This document shows positions 43,214 through 45,303 of a stretch of 64,000 bases of DNA, piece after piece; the stretch's first letter is position 1; every line of letters starts with the position of its first letter. Made by a program: the position numbers and the translations under genes. This stretch comes from Anodontia alba (taxonomy: Eukaryota; Mollusca; Bivalvia; Lucinida; Lucinidae). Where the stretch lies: contig OZ024825.1 of assembly GCA_964016985.1 (NCBI GenBank), positions 27,643,893 to 27,707,892 of the forward strand, read 5' to 3'. The notes under the pieces were generated by a model, which saw nothing but the letters and a program-made list of their open reading frames with translations, was not told the origin of the DNA and did not search any database.

Positions 43214-45303
43214 ATTCATTTCTCTTGCATATAAATTGGATATAACCAGGAAAATAATGTAAAAATAAGATGCAGATTAGTCCACCAGAAGTGATCATAT
43301 TAGTGGTTATTAGCTGATCATCAGTCACTTTTGCAAAACCGATGATCACCTATGAAATTGTGGCGACAGGCTGATTCCAATACTACTGAAAATGCTCCAT
43401 GTAATAGGATCACTGGCTGGGATGAAATTAATGCAGTGCACCATATTACAGACTGGGATGTTAACTGGAATGTCCATGTACAGGAAGACATGCCCTGTGC
43501 TGATTACAGCTCCCAATATTGGGACAATATGGCTCCTTAGTGGTCTATCCAGTGTCCAGTAAATCCACCAGCTTCCTGCGGGTATGGTCAAATACAACCG
43601 ACTGCAGGGAATCGAGACAATTCATCGACAAGACAACTCATCAACACGGTTTTTGGAGACAATTCATCGACACAATTTAAGACAACTCATCGACACTTTT
43701 TGAAGACAATTCATCGACACATTTGTTTGAATATAATTTGCAGTCATAGGTAATTAAGGGTAATTATGGATGAGTGGTTCATTGTATTTGATTGATCATA
43801 CCTGTGAATAGCTAGCCTACCTTTCAGAGAACAGTCTCAGAATCAAGTATTGTGCTCAGAATGCGGAAAGGTTTTTAATTTGCAGCTTTTATGATGCGGC
43901 TGCTGACGAATGCTCGCTCAGCGCGGCCGCTGCCATCAGGAAAAAAACGCCTATGTGATTTTTACCCCCTCGAACCCCACTATTATATAGTAAAACTGGG
44001 GTTTGCAGGGGTATTCGAAATTTCCTTATTTCTACTCTAAAACATAGATTTTGGGTACTCGTTCGAATCACCTCATTGAGGCGGTTCAAACGTGTACCCA
44101 TAATCGATATTTTGAATAGAAATAAGAAAAATATTAAATTGGATCATCAAATTTTTATCAATGCATTTGAATAGGCGATTTTACGTTATGACCGCAAGAC
44201 CTGAATTGGAAGTTTTGACTGTCGGGGAGCTGTCTCAAAGTCCGACTGAGACTTACATGTACTCTAGCTTTTAGGAGGTTGATTGCCATGGTACTGTTCT
44301 ATAAAATTTATATATTATAATTCGAACATCAAAAAGTTAGGAAATAGATGACAAAATAACTCATAAACGAATATCCAGCTTCACTTTCCATCTACTTTTG
44401 TTTTAATTAAGAAGGTTTTTAAAAAGTTCCATGTATATCATACATTAAATATACAACTCGTAAGTTTATTTGCGCCAGCCGTTGTATGCGGTTTAAAAGG
44501 TATCTGAAATTGTATCAAAAACCAAAAATATGGAATTAATATCCTAAATTCGTTATTTTGATCATAAACGTGATAATATATCACTTTAATGCTAAAACAT
44601 TGTCTTCATTTTATCAGCTTGGGTATAATTGCAAGATAATAATGTGTCGATGAATTGTCTTCAAAAAGTGTCGATGAGTTGTCTTCAATTGTGTCGATGA
44701 ATTGTCTCCAAAAACCGTGTCGATGAGTTGTCTTGTCGATGAATTGTCTTGTTCCCGACTGCAGTAATACTAAGCAGAAAAACACTATGCATTTAAATTA
44801 TACAAACTGCACAATCTTATCTCTGTCTGAACTGTTTTTTTGTTATACAGAAAAAAAATAAAAAGAAGAAACACAGGACTCAATTATTCTGCTAATAGTC
44901 TCAATTATTCTGCCCATACAAAACATAATAGGAGATGAAGGCAAATTTGAGGAAGAGGATAAAAGATCAATAAACTAACCTGCATAGTGGTGACACCAAT
45001 TTCATCATTACTAAGCCATCTGAGACTAGCTGATAGCTTTTGAGCTTCATACTGTATTTTTATTCCACCAAAAGGTTTTAGGTCTTCTTGTGAAGTGTCA
45101 GTAAAATACCCATCACTTGCAAAAAGCTTGGTCAACCCTTCACTGTCTGCCAAGTCTTTTAAACTGAGACCCCCACGAGGAACGCTGTTGTCATGCCATC
45201 CTTTAGAACACAAGGAAGTTTTGACAGTTATAATCAAGAAAATCAGGAACGTTTCTTGGCGAAAAAGAACAGAATTCTTTTGACCTACTAGCAAAATCGC
45301 CAT
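2269..45303 (-). CDS. CACHD1: CACHD1-like gene, 5' part (join of five exons; 3' part outside window)
   Basis: Joining 45303-44980, 34444-34382, 33020-32872, 30603-30497 and 2404-2269 on the minus strand gives 259 complete residues with no stop. All visible introns are GT-AG, and phases agree (0, 0, 2, 1). Seen: a hydrophobic N-terminal segment (about residues 12-30) that fits a signal peptide; IGVTTMQ at 102-108; a Lys/Glu-rich helical stretch 121-160; paired Cys170/171; AFNPGRNL at 205-212; [10 protein letters not shown] at 227-236; sequons at N174 and N211. Known family: CACHD1 is an alpha2-delta-like membrane protein that modulates voltage-gated calcium channels; its N-terminal region before the VWA domain has the same ordered motifs. 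The VWA and Cache domains must lie left of the window. Introns measure about 10.5, 1.4, 2.3 and 28 kb. Alternative: another alpha2-delta paralogue; the motif match to CACHD1 is stronger. Confidence 0.87.
2444..2774. mobile_element. D-family MITE interrupted by an E-family hairpin
   Basis: The left end reads TTTACCTTAAGTATTGGGAC and the right part CTACCTGCTGATGTGTGTAA, both D features. They are split by the E element at 2509-2706, showing nested insertion. Confidence 0.55.
2509..2706. mobile_element. E-family palindromic MITE
   Basis: Terminal inverted GTGAAACCTGT...ACAGGTTTCAC. The central arms of about 57 bp (for example GGTTGATGTTAAAAGGTAAC) pair almost perfectly around TTTTGCTTGCAAAA. No ORF. 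Confidence 0.75.
2775..2860 (-). mobile_element. SINE F fragment (old)
   Basis: CCCTTCTTGAACCAGCGG and ATGACCATATAAATTATTTC match the body of the full SINE at 3038-3342, but are more diverged. Confidence 0.5.
2891..2998. mobile_element. O-family palindromic MITE
   Basis: Perfect arms CGGGCCGTCATCGGCCCGTC / GACGGGCCGATGACGGCCCG with outer arms CTAGCATTCTACGTAAATCT and inverse. Ends are CCCAG/CTGGG. A second copy is at 14306-14412. Confidence 0.75.
3038..3342 (-). mobile_element. tRNA-derived SINE F, complete, with 13-bp TSD
   Basis: Read on the minus strand, the head has a tRNA-like A box (TGGCTCAGTTGGATG) and B box (GGGTTCACCCC). Then come a body with GAAGGGCAGTTATCAGTTTC and a tail ending AAAACCTCAACACAAACAAA. 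Perfect GGCAAATACAGTA duplications flank it at 3025-3037 and 3343-3355, which shows LINE-mediated retrotransposition. Confidence 0.85.
3470..3623. mobile_element. J2-family MITE, decayed
   Basis: AAGGCTTGATATTTCAGACA and an inverted AACATCAAGTATTATCTTCT arm. It abuts the N element that begins at its TTAA. Confidence 0.5.
3624..3852. mobile_element. N-family MITE
   Basis: Bounded TTAACCCATTGTAGTC...GTACAGTGGGTTAA. Inner palindrome CCAGATCAGACGCCGCA and inverse. About 90% similar by eye to 23445-23672. The TTAA ends fit piggyBac-type target duplication. Confidence 0.75.
3880..4110. mobile_element. D-family MITE, decayed
   Basis: AAGTCCATTTTACCGGTCCT, TGATGTGTCTGAAA-like text and GCATCTGATCAGGGTCTATA correspond to D internal sequence. 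The termini are degraded. Confidence 0.45.
4111..4423. other. Unassigned intron 4 sequence
   Basis: Contains scattered TCTGATCAGTCTGTG-like pieces, possibly remains of a GATCAG-core MITE. No boundaries and no coding signal were found. Confidence 0.3.
4424..4637. mobile_element. A-family MITE
   Basis: Starts GACCCTTGACATGCTGAACC (decayed TTAACCCTTG), core AGATCAGTTGGCTTC/GAAGCCAACTGATCT, then TCTGATTGGCTGAAAATT and TTCAGCATGGCATGGGTTAA. Confidence 0.75.
4700..9552. repeat. Satellite array of 78-84 bp units (about 59 copies)
   Basis: Unit core AACTACATTGTTCAGATAAC, TCTTTAAAGCATCTACAGCA, CTTTCACTGGCATATATTCT. Length variants come from TACTAATGG vs TACTTGG and GGCATATATTCTG vs GGCATTCTG, giving 84, 82, 80 or 78 bp. 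The array lies entirely in intron 4. Unit variants recur in the same order (about 5800-7480 and 7690-9545), showing higher-order duplication. On the minus strand, runs of 78-bp units stay open and encode a 26-residue repeat; these are best read as a by-product of a period divisible by three. No splice or start signal supports coding. Confidence 0.95.
9620..10710. mobile_element. J-family MITE split by a tandem-unit element
   Basis: The left half (TTAACCCTTCAGCATTCTCT, GCAGCCGACA, TTTGATATTTCATGCAAAGT) and right half (ATAAGAAAAATATTCC, AAATTTTTTACCCATCATGC) together form one J element. It is interrupted at an A-run by 9797-10645. Confidence 0.65.
9797..10645 (+). mobile_element. Tandem-unit element with AGGTCA repeats
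   Basis: Begins ACAAGATGTGTTTGTGAAAC, whose GTGTTTGTG/CACAAACA is palindromic, and ends ACCGGTGACATAAAAAA. Inside are five to six degenerate units of about 150 bp, each with AGTAGGTCACAGGTCAAGGT and GAAGCCCTTGTCACAAGGAA. Noncoding; of the same style as 39476-40923. Confidence 0.7.
10721..10923. mobile_element. J-family MITE
   Basis: TTAA at both ends; TTCAGCAGACAACAAATTGA and AATGTCGTCTGCTGAAAT subterminal. The central arms GAAAACAGGCTTTGATATTT and inverse form a long hairpin. Confidence 0.75.
10924..11151. other. Unassigned intron 4 sequence
   Basis: AT-rich with no recognised repeat family and no coding signal. Confidence 0.35.
11152..11340. mobile_element. B-family MITE
   Basis: Ends CATAGTTCCAGATAAAGG / CCTTATCTGGAGCTATG. 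The central palindrome is GTACCCATTAGAAGCGCCTC with inverse GAGGCACTTCTAATGAGTAC. Confidence 0.8.
11818..11950. mobile_element. D-family MITE, partial
   Basis: TTTACCGTAATAACCCTAAG at the end, then GCAAACAGTGTAGACCCAGA and an inverse arm. Cut on its right by a SINE. Confidence 0.6.
11951..12236 (-). mobile_element. tRNA-derived SINE F, near full length
   Basis: Same body and tRNA head as 3038-3342 (minus strand: GGCTCAGTTGGATGCGCTGT, B box GGTTCATCCCC). A clear TSD was not visible. Confidence 0.75.
12261..12375. mobile_element. B-family MITE, partial
   Basis: GCCCACAACCTATGTTTTCA, TAAGAAAAAATATCAAC and GAAAAGTACCTTTTTCGGAG are the right half of B. Confidence 0.5.
12440..12537. mobile_element. 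D-family MITE fragment
   Basis: GCATCTGATCTGGGTCTACA and TTTGCTCAGACCTGTCTGCC match the D right half. Confidence 0.5.
12600..12832. mobile_element. J2-type MITE with GATCAG core
   Basis: TTAACTCTTAAAGCGCCAAG...TTGGCGCTTTAAGGGTTAA ends. The centre is a perfect GTGGACCCAGATCAGACTGC / GCAGTCTGATCTGGGTCCAC palindrome. It joins J2 ends to the core otherwise seen in A, D and N. Confidence 0.75.
12639..13138. repeat. 262-bp tandem duplication
   Basis: 12639-12900 is repeated from 12901 with only a few differences up to about 13138. The unit joins part of the MITE to part of the host SINE, so it arose after insertion. Confidence 0.8.
13350..13526. mobile_element. B2-family MITE
   Basis: Ends TTAAGGAG / CTCCTTAA with GTATTTGGTGATAATTCTGG; same central palindrome as family B (GTGGGTACTCATTAGAAGCG). 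Flanks aattg/caatt extend the inverted end. Confidence 0.75.
13599..13865. mobile_element. B-family MITE, composite
   Basis: Ends CATAGTTCCAGAT / CTTATCTGGAGCTA. Two partial cores are stacked: GAGGCACTTCTAATGAGTAT, then GAGGGGCTTCTAATGAGTAC. Suggests one B inserted in, or recombined with, another. Confidence 0.65.
14057..14256. mobile_element. A-family MITE
   Basis: TTAACCCTTCTCTTGCTGAA...TTCAGCATGACATTAGGGTTAA. The core is the GATCAGTTTGCTTCTGAAGA palindrome. TTAA sits on both sides. Confidence 0.8.
14306..14412. mobile_element. O-family palindromic MITE
   Basis: Second copy of the 2891 element: CCGTCATCGGCCCGTCAGCT / AGCTATGCTGACGGGCCGAT with CCCAG/CTGGG ends. Differs at a few positions. 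Confidence 0.75.
14750..15170. repeat. Degenerate AGTATATGAATGGGTC repeats
   Basis: Repeated GTATATGAATGG-type motifs occur on the plus strand after 15060 and inverted before 14950, with C-rich spacers. Open frames here come from the repeat and show no family match. Confidence 0.4.
15466..15642. mobile_element. J-family MITE
   Basis: GCTGGGTAAATATTTCAGCA, GACGACATTTTGAAATA and the inverse end. Central hairpin GATTTGACATTTTACGCAAA. Confidence 0.7.
15643..15855. mobile_element. Palindromic MITE with GAATTTGCTCCTTAGGAGCA centre
   Basis: Perfect inner palindrome AAAGGAAAGAATTTGCTCCT / AGGAGCAAATTCTTTCCTTT. GACCTACTCTTAAAG and CAGTAGACCCCTATTG flank it. A decayed relative is near 53940. Confidence 0.5.
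16116..16377 (-). mobile_element. SINE I with perfect 16-bp TSD
   Basis: Plus-strand start (GATT)n then GTTGGGGTTTAACGACACGT; the body contains a purine-rich AGAGAGGGACAGGGAAGAAA segment. ACCAGCAAGATTGATT occurs on both sides (16100-16115 and 16378-16393). The (TCAA)n-like tail on the minus strand fits LINE-driven insertion. Confidence 0.8.
16459..16606. mobile_element. B-family MITE, partial
   Basis: AGAAAACATATGGTGCAGGA, CTCATTAGAAGTGCCTCACC and inverse; the terminal motif is decayed to GTAGCCAGATAA. Confidence 0.6.
16648..16855. mobile_element. Q-family palindromic MITE
   Basis: Ends ACACAACAACCTC...GAGGTTGTAGTGT. Centre ATTGAAAAATGACCATTTAT and inverse, about 32-bp arms. ACAAT flanks both sides, a likely 5-bp TSD. 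A decayed relative spans about 34150-34320. Confidence 0.75.
16961..17415. mobile_element. A-family MITE carrying a G-family insertion
   Basis: CAACCCTTGTCATGCTGAAT...CAGGACTAGGGTTAA. The A sequence CCAATCAG|ATTGTTTGATCC is interrupted by 17023-17264, with CAG duplicated at the joints. Confidence 0.8.
17023..17264. mobile_element. G-family palindromic MITE
   Basis: Ends GGCCCAGTTGCTCAAAGC / GCTTTGAACAACTGGGCC. Inner arms GTTAGTTAACGATTCGTTAA; perfect centre GCTGAAAAAATGTGAGTAGC / inverse. CAG duplicated on both sides. CWG target sites are known for some PIF/Harbinger elements. Confidence 0.85.
17422..17633. mobile_element. J2-family MITE
   Basis: TTAACCCTTAAAGCGCCAAG...GGTGCTTTAAGGGTTAA. 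The hairpin centre GTCTGCTTGGCAGAC is flanked by AAGTCTTGATATTTC and inverse. An A-rich run lies in the right arm. Confidence 0.75.
17690..17806. mobile_element. D-family MITE, internally deleted
   Basis: ATATTTACTCTTAATATTGG, TCCTTACCATACTTGTCC and the right end AATACTTTGGGTGAT, but the core palindrome is missing. Confidence 0.5.
17814..17994. mobile_element. B2-family MITE
   Basis: GTATTTGGTGATAATTCTAG / TTATCGCCAAATACTCCTCA ends. The perfect core is ATGTTGTGGGTACTCATTAG and its inverse. Confidence 0.75.
18192..18404. mobile_element. A-family MITE, complete
   Basis: TTAACCCTTCTATTGCTGAG...CAGCATGACAAGGGTTAA. Full-length A consensus with a perfect GATCAGTTGGCTTCTGAAGA palindrome. Confidence 0.85.
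18494..18897 (-). mobile_element. SINE M carrying a J element
   Basis: Minus-strand tRNA-like head GGTGGCCAAGTGGTTGGCTC with B box GTTCAAATCCC (18830-18895). The body is broken at TTAA by 18538-18751, the same site hit in the copy at 12555. Confidence 0.65.
18538..18751. mobile_element. J-family MITE, complete
   Basis: TTAACCTTTACCACTCTCTG...CCCAGAGTGCTAAGCGTTAA. Long perfect arms AACAGGATTTGACATTTCAT and inverse around CTTTGGAGACAA. Confidence 0.85.
18898..19237. other. Unassigned intron 4 sequence
   Basis: An A-run near 19000 and ordinary AT-rich DNA. The short CAGGTGAGGGCAAAAGGTGA near 19150 is not supported as a splice site. Confidence 0.3.
19238..19428. mobile_element. B-family MITE
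   Basis: CATAGCTCTAGATAAG...AACTAGAGCTATG ends; ATGTTGTGAGTACTCATTAG core with inverse. Confidence 0.8.
19490..19728. mobile_element. T-family MITE
   Basis: TTTCATGCAAAATGTAAGAA...GGCCCTTTTCATGCATTACA ends. GCCCTTATGCAGCATG inverted as CAGCATAAGGGC. The inner GCCCTGATCAGACTGCATAA palindrome echoes the GATCAG core of A, D and N. Confidence 0.7.
19955..20137. mobile_element. B-family MITE, decayed
   Basis: TTTCCAGATAATTATTTATC; GTGGGTACTCATCAGAAAAG and inverse TGCTTCTAATGAATACCCAC; (TTG)n near the right end. Confidence 0.6.
20566..20841. mobile_element. C-family MITE
   Basis: ATTACGAAAACACGCCTATT...ATATAGGCTATTTTCGTAAT ends. The core GTGGGTACTCGTTAGAACCG and inverse is a variant of the B core. 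Also CCCCAGTTTTACTATATAAA; second copy at 43941-44190, inverted. Confidence 0.8.
20917..21145. mobile_element. G-family MITE
   Basis: GGCCCAGTTGTTCAAAGCTA...TTGAACAACTGGGCC with the GCTGAAAAAATGTGAGTAGC half-centre; the second half of the central hairpin is shortened. Flanks CAG/CTG. Confidence 0.8.
21185..22903. mobile_element. J-family MITE split by a K element
   Basis: Left: GAAAACAGAATTTGACATTT and inverse. Right: ATATTTCAAACTGTCTGCTT. The halves are separated by 21293-22853 at the AATAAGA|AAATATT point. Confidence 0.6.
21293..22853 (+). mobile_element. K element (ACAAGAGG...AGGTGAGCTAAAA)
   Basis: Begins ACAAGAGGTCCATGGGCCTC, a palindromic leader, and ends GCTCAGGTGAGCTAAAA. The interior holds two styles of direct repeats: CTTTCGACAGAA..CCC with GGTTCTGGAGAAGAAG, and AAGATGGCAGCTGTGGCGGC with TTGCTACA. 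No ORF of significance. Related leader at 50061. Confidence 0.7.
23054..23231. mobile_element. B-family MITE, complete
   Basis: CATAGCTCCAGATAAGAG...CCTTATCTGGAGCTATG; core GTGGGTACTCATTAGAAGTG with inverse. Confidence 0.85.
23445..23672. mobile_element. N-family MITE
   Basis: TTAACCCATTGTAGTCGGGA...TATACAATGGGTTAA; GACCCAGATCAGACGCCACA palindrome. Both N copies follow a ...CTTTAACCC context. Confidence 0.8.
23825..24183. repeat. S-family dispersed repeat
   Basis: AAAAAGTATATTTTTTCATT, CACATTTCTAGACGATG, GAAGATGAAAAAATGGCACA recur in order at 38716-39107. Possible inverted ends AACTTATTTAGGTT / TTAACTTAAGAAGTTA. A transposon of unknown type. Confidence 0.65.
24188..24544. mobile_element. 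R-family long palindrome
   Basis: TTTAAGGCTCCATATTCCTC...GAGGAATATGGCGCCTTTAA. Arms pair along most of 170 bp (CTAATTGAAATTTTACAGGC vs its inverse), centred on TTGCCAACATTAATTCAG. No ORF. Confidence 0.75.
24570..24745. mobile_element. D-family MITE
   Basis: TTTACCATATTTGGCCTAAA, GCTGATGTGTCTAAAATTGC, TAGACCCTGAGCAAATACTG; decayed core. Confidence 0.5.
24786..24980. mobile_element. A-family MITE
   Basis: TTAACCCGGATATACCCTGC...TTCAGCATGACAAGGC. Perfect GATCAGTTGGCTTCTGAAGA core; the left terminus has lost the CTTGTCCTGCTGAA part. Confidence 0.75.
24990..25425. repeat. Decayed element with inverted AAATACCCA motifs
   Basis: GTAAAATACCCATATG near the left and GGTTAAATACCCAAATG near the right, with repeated TACCCAATT motifs inside. 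Possibly an old transposon; not assigned. Confidence 0.35.
25592..25731. mobile_element. J-family MITE, deleted
   Basis: GCTGGGTAAAAATTTCAGCA, GACAACACATTCTGCAATAT, and the right end CTGTCATCTGCTGAAT; the central hairpin is shortened. Confidence 0.6.
26047..26264. mobile_element. A-family MITE, complete
   Basis: TTAACCCTTGTCCTGCTTAA...TTCAGCAGGACAAGAGTTAA; core as in other copies with a small insertion in the right arm. Confidence 0.85.
26275..26400. mobile_element. B-like MITE, decayed
   Basis: CATCGTGGGTACTCTTTAGA and AATTCTAATGGAGCCCACAA form the degenerate B core; GAGAAATAAGAAAAATAC follows. Confidence 0.5.
26412..26935. mobile_element. D-family MITE interrupted by B3
   Basis: AATTTACCCTTAGTATTAAG, then CTATTGATGTGTCTATAAAA and CAAATACTTTGGGTAAATAA. 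The B3 element 26477-26820 lies inside, with TA at each joint. Confidence 0.65.
26477..26820. mobile_element. B3-family MITE with TA target
   Basis: Ends CCGTATTCGGCCTAATTACT / AGTAATTAGGTCGAATATGG, each next to TA, which fits a Tc1/mariner-type target. The core GTTGTTGGTACTCATTTGAA and inverse is a B-core variant. Confidence 0.7.
26981..27193. mobile_element. A-family MITE, complete, inverted orientation
   Basis: TTAACCCTTGTCATGCTGAA...GTTCAGCTAGAGAAGGGTTAA; core palindrome intact. Its terminal TTAA is shared with the next B2 element. Confidence 0.8.
27190..27368. mobile_element. B2-family MITE
   Basis: TTAAGGAGGAGAATTTTATG...CAAGTACTCCTCCTTA; core ATGTTGTGGGTACTCATTAG with inverse shortened by two bases. 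Confidence 0.7.
27536..27655. mobile_element. D-family MITE, partial
   Basis: ACCATAGTAATCCTAAGTAT, ACCCAGATCAGATGCCGCAT and inverse GAATCTGATCAGGATCTACA. Confidence 0.55.
27677..27853. mobile_element. B-family MITE
   Basis: CACAGCTCCAAATAAGAG...CCTTATCTAGAGCTATG; nearly perfect core hairpin CTCATTAGAAGCACCTCAAT and inverse. Confidence 0.8.
27900..28390. other. Unassigned intron 4 sequence
   Basis: No repeated family or exon recognised. A C-rich run (about 28250-28270) is the only compositional feature. Confidence 0.3.
28395..29172 (-). pseudogene. Non-LTR retrotransposon 3' fragment (C-terminal RT region and zinc finger)
   Basis: The minus strand encodes 134 clean residues ending in a C2H2-like finger: CSICNRQF, then H and H in SHLRTHK. 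Upstream text includes [20 protein letters not shown], a segment typical of LINE reverse-transcriptase C-termini in marine invertebrates. The element is 5'-truncated near 29172. It is the same family as 55382-56780, including the 3' UTR AATAACACATCACACAGTTG. It lies in intron 4 in the same orientation as the host gene. LINE clade not assigned. Confidence 0.8.
29333..29860 (-). mobile_element. H-family element, partial
   Basis: CAGGGGTCAAGCTAGAGGGC end. Internal TTTTCGTGGGTGTCCGCTTT and TGGTCAGAAACAGCATTAAA are the inverse of sequence at 32090-32719. The distal end is lost after about 29860. CAGGGGTC-type ends resemble hAT termini. Confidence 0.65.
29865..30290. other. Intron 4 sequence with a B fragment
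   Basis: ATTTTCTATTTCTGCACAAA and GTTATGAGTACTCATTAGAA at 30082-30156 are a half B core. The rest is unassigned. Confidence 0.4.
30291..30483. mobile_element. B-family MITE next to exon 4 donor
   Basis: CATAGCTCTTGATAAGGC...CTTATCTAGACCTATG; core ATGTTGTGGGTACTCATTAG and inverse. Its edge is 13 bp from the exon 4 boundary, so it lies just inside intron 4. Confidence 0.8.
30497..30603 (-). CDS. CACHD1: CACHD1-like exon 4
   Basis: A 107-bp exon encoding the end of Q179, residues 180-214 and one base of V215. The acceptor is TTTGTTTGCAG and the donor GTGAGT. It contains Cys186 and Cys194, the AFNPGRNL motif and sequon N211. A family B MITE ends at 30483, 13 bp beyond the donor edge, and another lies at 30666-30800, so the exon is sandwiched between transposons. 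Confidence 0.87.
30666..30800. mobile_element. B-family MITE, one arm mostly deleted
   Basis: CACAGCTCCAGATAAGGT, CATATGTTGTGGGTGCTTTC, then AGTGTAGCTATG. It lies 62 bp into intron 3. Confidence 0.6.
31066..31380 (+). mobile_element. Tandem-unit element fragment
   Basis: ACAAGAAAGTCATCGAATGG leader with the inverse ATTC..GAATG motif, and AGGTCAAGGTCAGTAACAGT inside. Same style as 9797 and 39476; its right end is unclear. Confidence 0.45.
31540..31615. mobile_element. D-family MITE remnant
   Basis: ACCATACTAGCTGATGTGTC, TTTACTCAGGCCTCCCAATT and CCTAGGGTACAATG are collapsed D segments. Confidence 0.45.
31811..32719 (+). mobile_element. H-family element (hAT-like ends)
   Basis: CAGGGGTCAAGCTGGC...CTGTAGCCTGACCCCTG ends, with ACAATA(C) duplicated at its borders in the host SINE. 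No long ORF; probably non-autonomous. Contains a 120-bp direct duplication at 32191-32430. Confidence 0.75.
32191..32430. repeat. 120-bp tandem duplication inside H
   Basis: TTAGTTTTTAGTATTTTTAA through GATCTTTTGGTCAC occurs twice in direct succession with about 95% identity by eye. The copy at 29333 has only one unit. Confidence 0.85.
32872..33020 (-). CDS. CACHD1: CACHD1-like exon 3
   Basis: A 149-bp exon encoding residues 130-178 plus two bases of Q179. The acceptor is TTTGTTTCAG and the donor GTAAGT. The protein is a charged helix ([12 protein letters not shown]) followed by a conserved segment with the Cys170-Cys171 pair and a sequon at N174. This helix and CC pair match the pre-VWA region of CACHD1. 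Decayed A and B MITEs lie about 100 bp upstream in the transcript sense. Confidence 0.86.
33123..33497. mobile_element. A-family MITE split by a B element
   Basis: ACCTTGCCATGCCGAATAAA is the A left end. It resumes after the B insertion at 33324 (GATGCCATGCCTTCTAATTA) and ends CAGCAGGACCAGGGTTA. Confidence 0.7.
33155..33324. mobile_element. B-family MITE nested in A
   Basis: CATAGGTCTAGATAAGAG...CTTATCAAGAGTTATG; left core arm intact, right arm largely missing. Confidence 0.7.
33432..33565. repeat. 66-bp inverted duplication of an A-element end
   Basis: 33432-33497 and 33500-33565 are reverse complements with about one mismatch, separated by two bases. Both arms share the private variant TGATCTCAATCT/AGATTGAGATCA, so the second arm was copied from the first. 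Confidence 0.9.
33901..34113. mobile_element. A-family MITE, complete, inverted orientation
   Basis: TTAACCCTTGTCCTGCTGAA...GGTTCAGCAGGACAAGGGTTAA. Intact core palindrome. Confidence 0.85.
34150..34320. mobile_element. Q-family MITE, decayed
   Basis: ACCCTGTTGTATCCAAACAT, ACGACCATTTTATAATGGTC and GTCTTATAAAGGGGTTCCAG correspond to Q motifs. Confidence 0.5.
34382..34444 (-). CDS. CACHD1: CACHD1-like exon 2
   Basis: A 63-bp, phase 0-0 exon encoding residues 109-129 ([20 protein letters not shown], then K). The acceptor is a pyrimidine-rich tract ending CTTCCAG; the donor is GTACAT. It is too short to stand out as an ORF. It is supported by the frame-consistent junction with exons 1 and 3 and by position relative to the CACHD1 N-terminus. 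Confidence 0.82.
34850..35350. repeat. Degenerate tandem repeat
   Basis: GGAGGTGACCTGG followed by AGGTTA(T/C)AAAA, TTTTTCATGC and CTGAGCATGAAA recurs with a period near 250 bp. Shorter ATGAAAATTTCTCTGCTAAT units follow at 35260-35350. Confidence 0.55.
35351..35432 (-). mobile_element. SINE F fragment
   Basis: TTTACTGGGCAGGCTTAGTC, GTATTGTGCACATTCTTTCA; internal piece of SINE F. Confidence 0.65.
35437..35500. mobile_element. B-family MITE half
   Basis: CATGTTGTGGGTACTCATTA and upstream TATTTTTTCACAAAAA; one arm only. Confidence 0.5.
35510..36230. other. Unassigned intron 1 sequence
   Basis: AT-rich with a pyrimidine-rich TTTCTTTATTTTTCTT stretch at about 35810-35865. No repeated family or coding signal. 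Confidence 0.3.
36233..36474. mobile_element. G-family MITE
   Basis: GGTCCAGTTGTTCAAAGCGT...TTTGAACAACTGGGCC with a perfect central GTGAGTAGCTTTTGCATTGC hairpin. CTG and CAG at the borders. Confidence 0.85.
36480..37090. other. Unassigned intron 1 sequence
   Basis: Nothing recognised. Several GTACATGTAG motifs are the only recurrent words. Confidence 0.3.
37097..37245. mobile_element. B-like MITE, decayed
   Basis: CATTAGAATCACTTCAATTA and inverse GGCAATTCTAATTTGTATAC, then GGTTGAAAAACA and CACAGCTATATG. Confidence 0.45.
37304..37513. mobile_element. J-family MITE, complete
   Basis: TTAAAAGCACTCTCTGGACT...CCCAGAGTACTAAGCGTTAA; hairpin ACAGGATCTGACATTTTATG with inverse. Confidence 0.8.
37906..38162 (-). 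mobile_element. SINE I copy
   Basis: TTGATTGATTGTGTTGGGGT...AGTTGGACACCCTGTTGATG; matches 16116-16377 throughout, including the purine-rich middle. Confidence 0.75.
38165..38700. other. Unassigned intron 1 sequence
   Basis: A short C-rich start, then AT-rich DNA with an A-run at about 38290-38310. No family recognised. Confidence 0.3.
38716..39107. repeat. S-family dispersed repeat, second copy
   Basis: AAAAAGTATATTTTTTCATT and GGTGAAAAAATGGCACAAAT as at 23825. Here AACTTATTTAGGTTACATTT and ATAACCTAAGTAAGTT form a small added hairpin. Confidence 0.65.
39107..39260 (-). mobile_element. SINE F tail fragment
   Basis: TTTGTGTTGAGGTTTTATAA...CAGAAACTGACAACTGCCCT; 5'-truncated (tRNA head absent), as expected of LINE-driven insertion. 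It cuts the S repeat. Confidence 0.75.
39476..40923 (+). mobile_element. L element: tandem units with AAGGTCACC
   Basis: Starts AACTAGAACAGTGTTTTCGG, ATGTCCCCCCCACC; ends CCATGGTGGGGGGACATAAT. Inside are about eight units of about 150 bp: TGTGACCTTGAAAATGGGGT, CAAGGTCACCAAAATCTAAT, TGTGCAAGTTTGGTCAAAAT. Short open frames arise from these units; noncoding. Confidence 0.8.
41153..41290. mobile_element. G-family MITE, partial
   Basis: CTGGGCCCAGTTGTTTAAAA, GATAGTTAATGAATCGTTAA, and AAGCTACTCACATTTTTCAG. The far arm is missing. Confidence 0.65.
41291..42950. other. Unassigned intron 1 sequence
   Basis: Includes a G-rich patch (41590-41660) and a stretch near 42570-42860 that reads like a unit of the tandem-unit elements. 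No exon signals or recognised families. Confidence 0.3.
42954..43159. mobile_element. A-family MITE, inverted orientation, decayed core
   Basis: TTAACCCTTGTAATGCTGAA...TTCAACAGGACCAGGGCTAA; AACCAATCAGATTGCTTGAG present; the left core arm is mutated. Confidence 0.75.
43182..43211. repeat. Poly-A tract (about 30 bp)
   Basis: Uninterrupted A run; no retroelement body recognised upstream. Confidence 0.9.
43608..44755. mobile_element. Long-TIR DNA transposon, Mutator-like, with 9-bp TSD
   Basis: About 115-bp terminal inverted repeats, each made of four to five tandem copies of a GACAATTCATCGACAC motif. CGACTGCAG occurs at 43599-43607 and 44756-44764. Long TIRs with a 9-bp duplication are typical of MULE elements. 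The 1.15-kb body has no transposase ORF and carries a C-family MITE (43941-44190). It lies in intron 1, about 225 bp from exon 1. Confidence 0.8.
43941..44190. mobile_element. C-family MITE nested in the long-TIR element
   Basis: AAAAACGCCTATGTGATTTT...GAATAGGCGATTTTACG; TTTTGGGTACTCGTTCGAAT and inverse; CTATTATATAGTAAAACTGG. Inverted relative to 20566-20841. Confidence 0.75.
44980..45303 (-). CDS. CACHD1: CACHD1-like exon 1 (start codon, signal peptide)
   Basis: The exon has 108 codons and ends ATGCAG before GTTAGT, phase 0. The start codon sits in GCCAAAATGGCG, with A at -3 and G at +4, a good animal context. Residues 12-30 are hydrophobic and suit a signal peptide. The last residues ([11 protein letters not shown]) are the family-conserved part; residues 31-95 look poorly conserved. 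A longer upstream start was not seen in frame. The reading frame runs on into the intron until 44905, but splicing is supported by the phase-matched next exon. Confidence 0.85.
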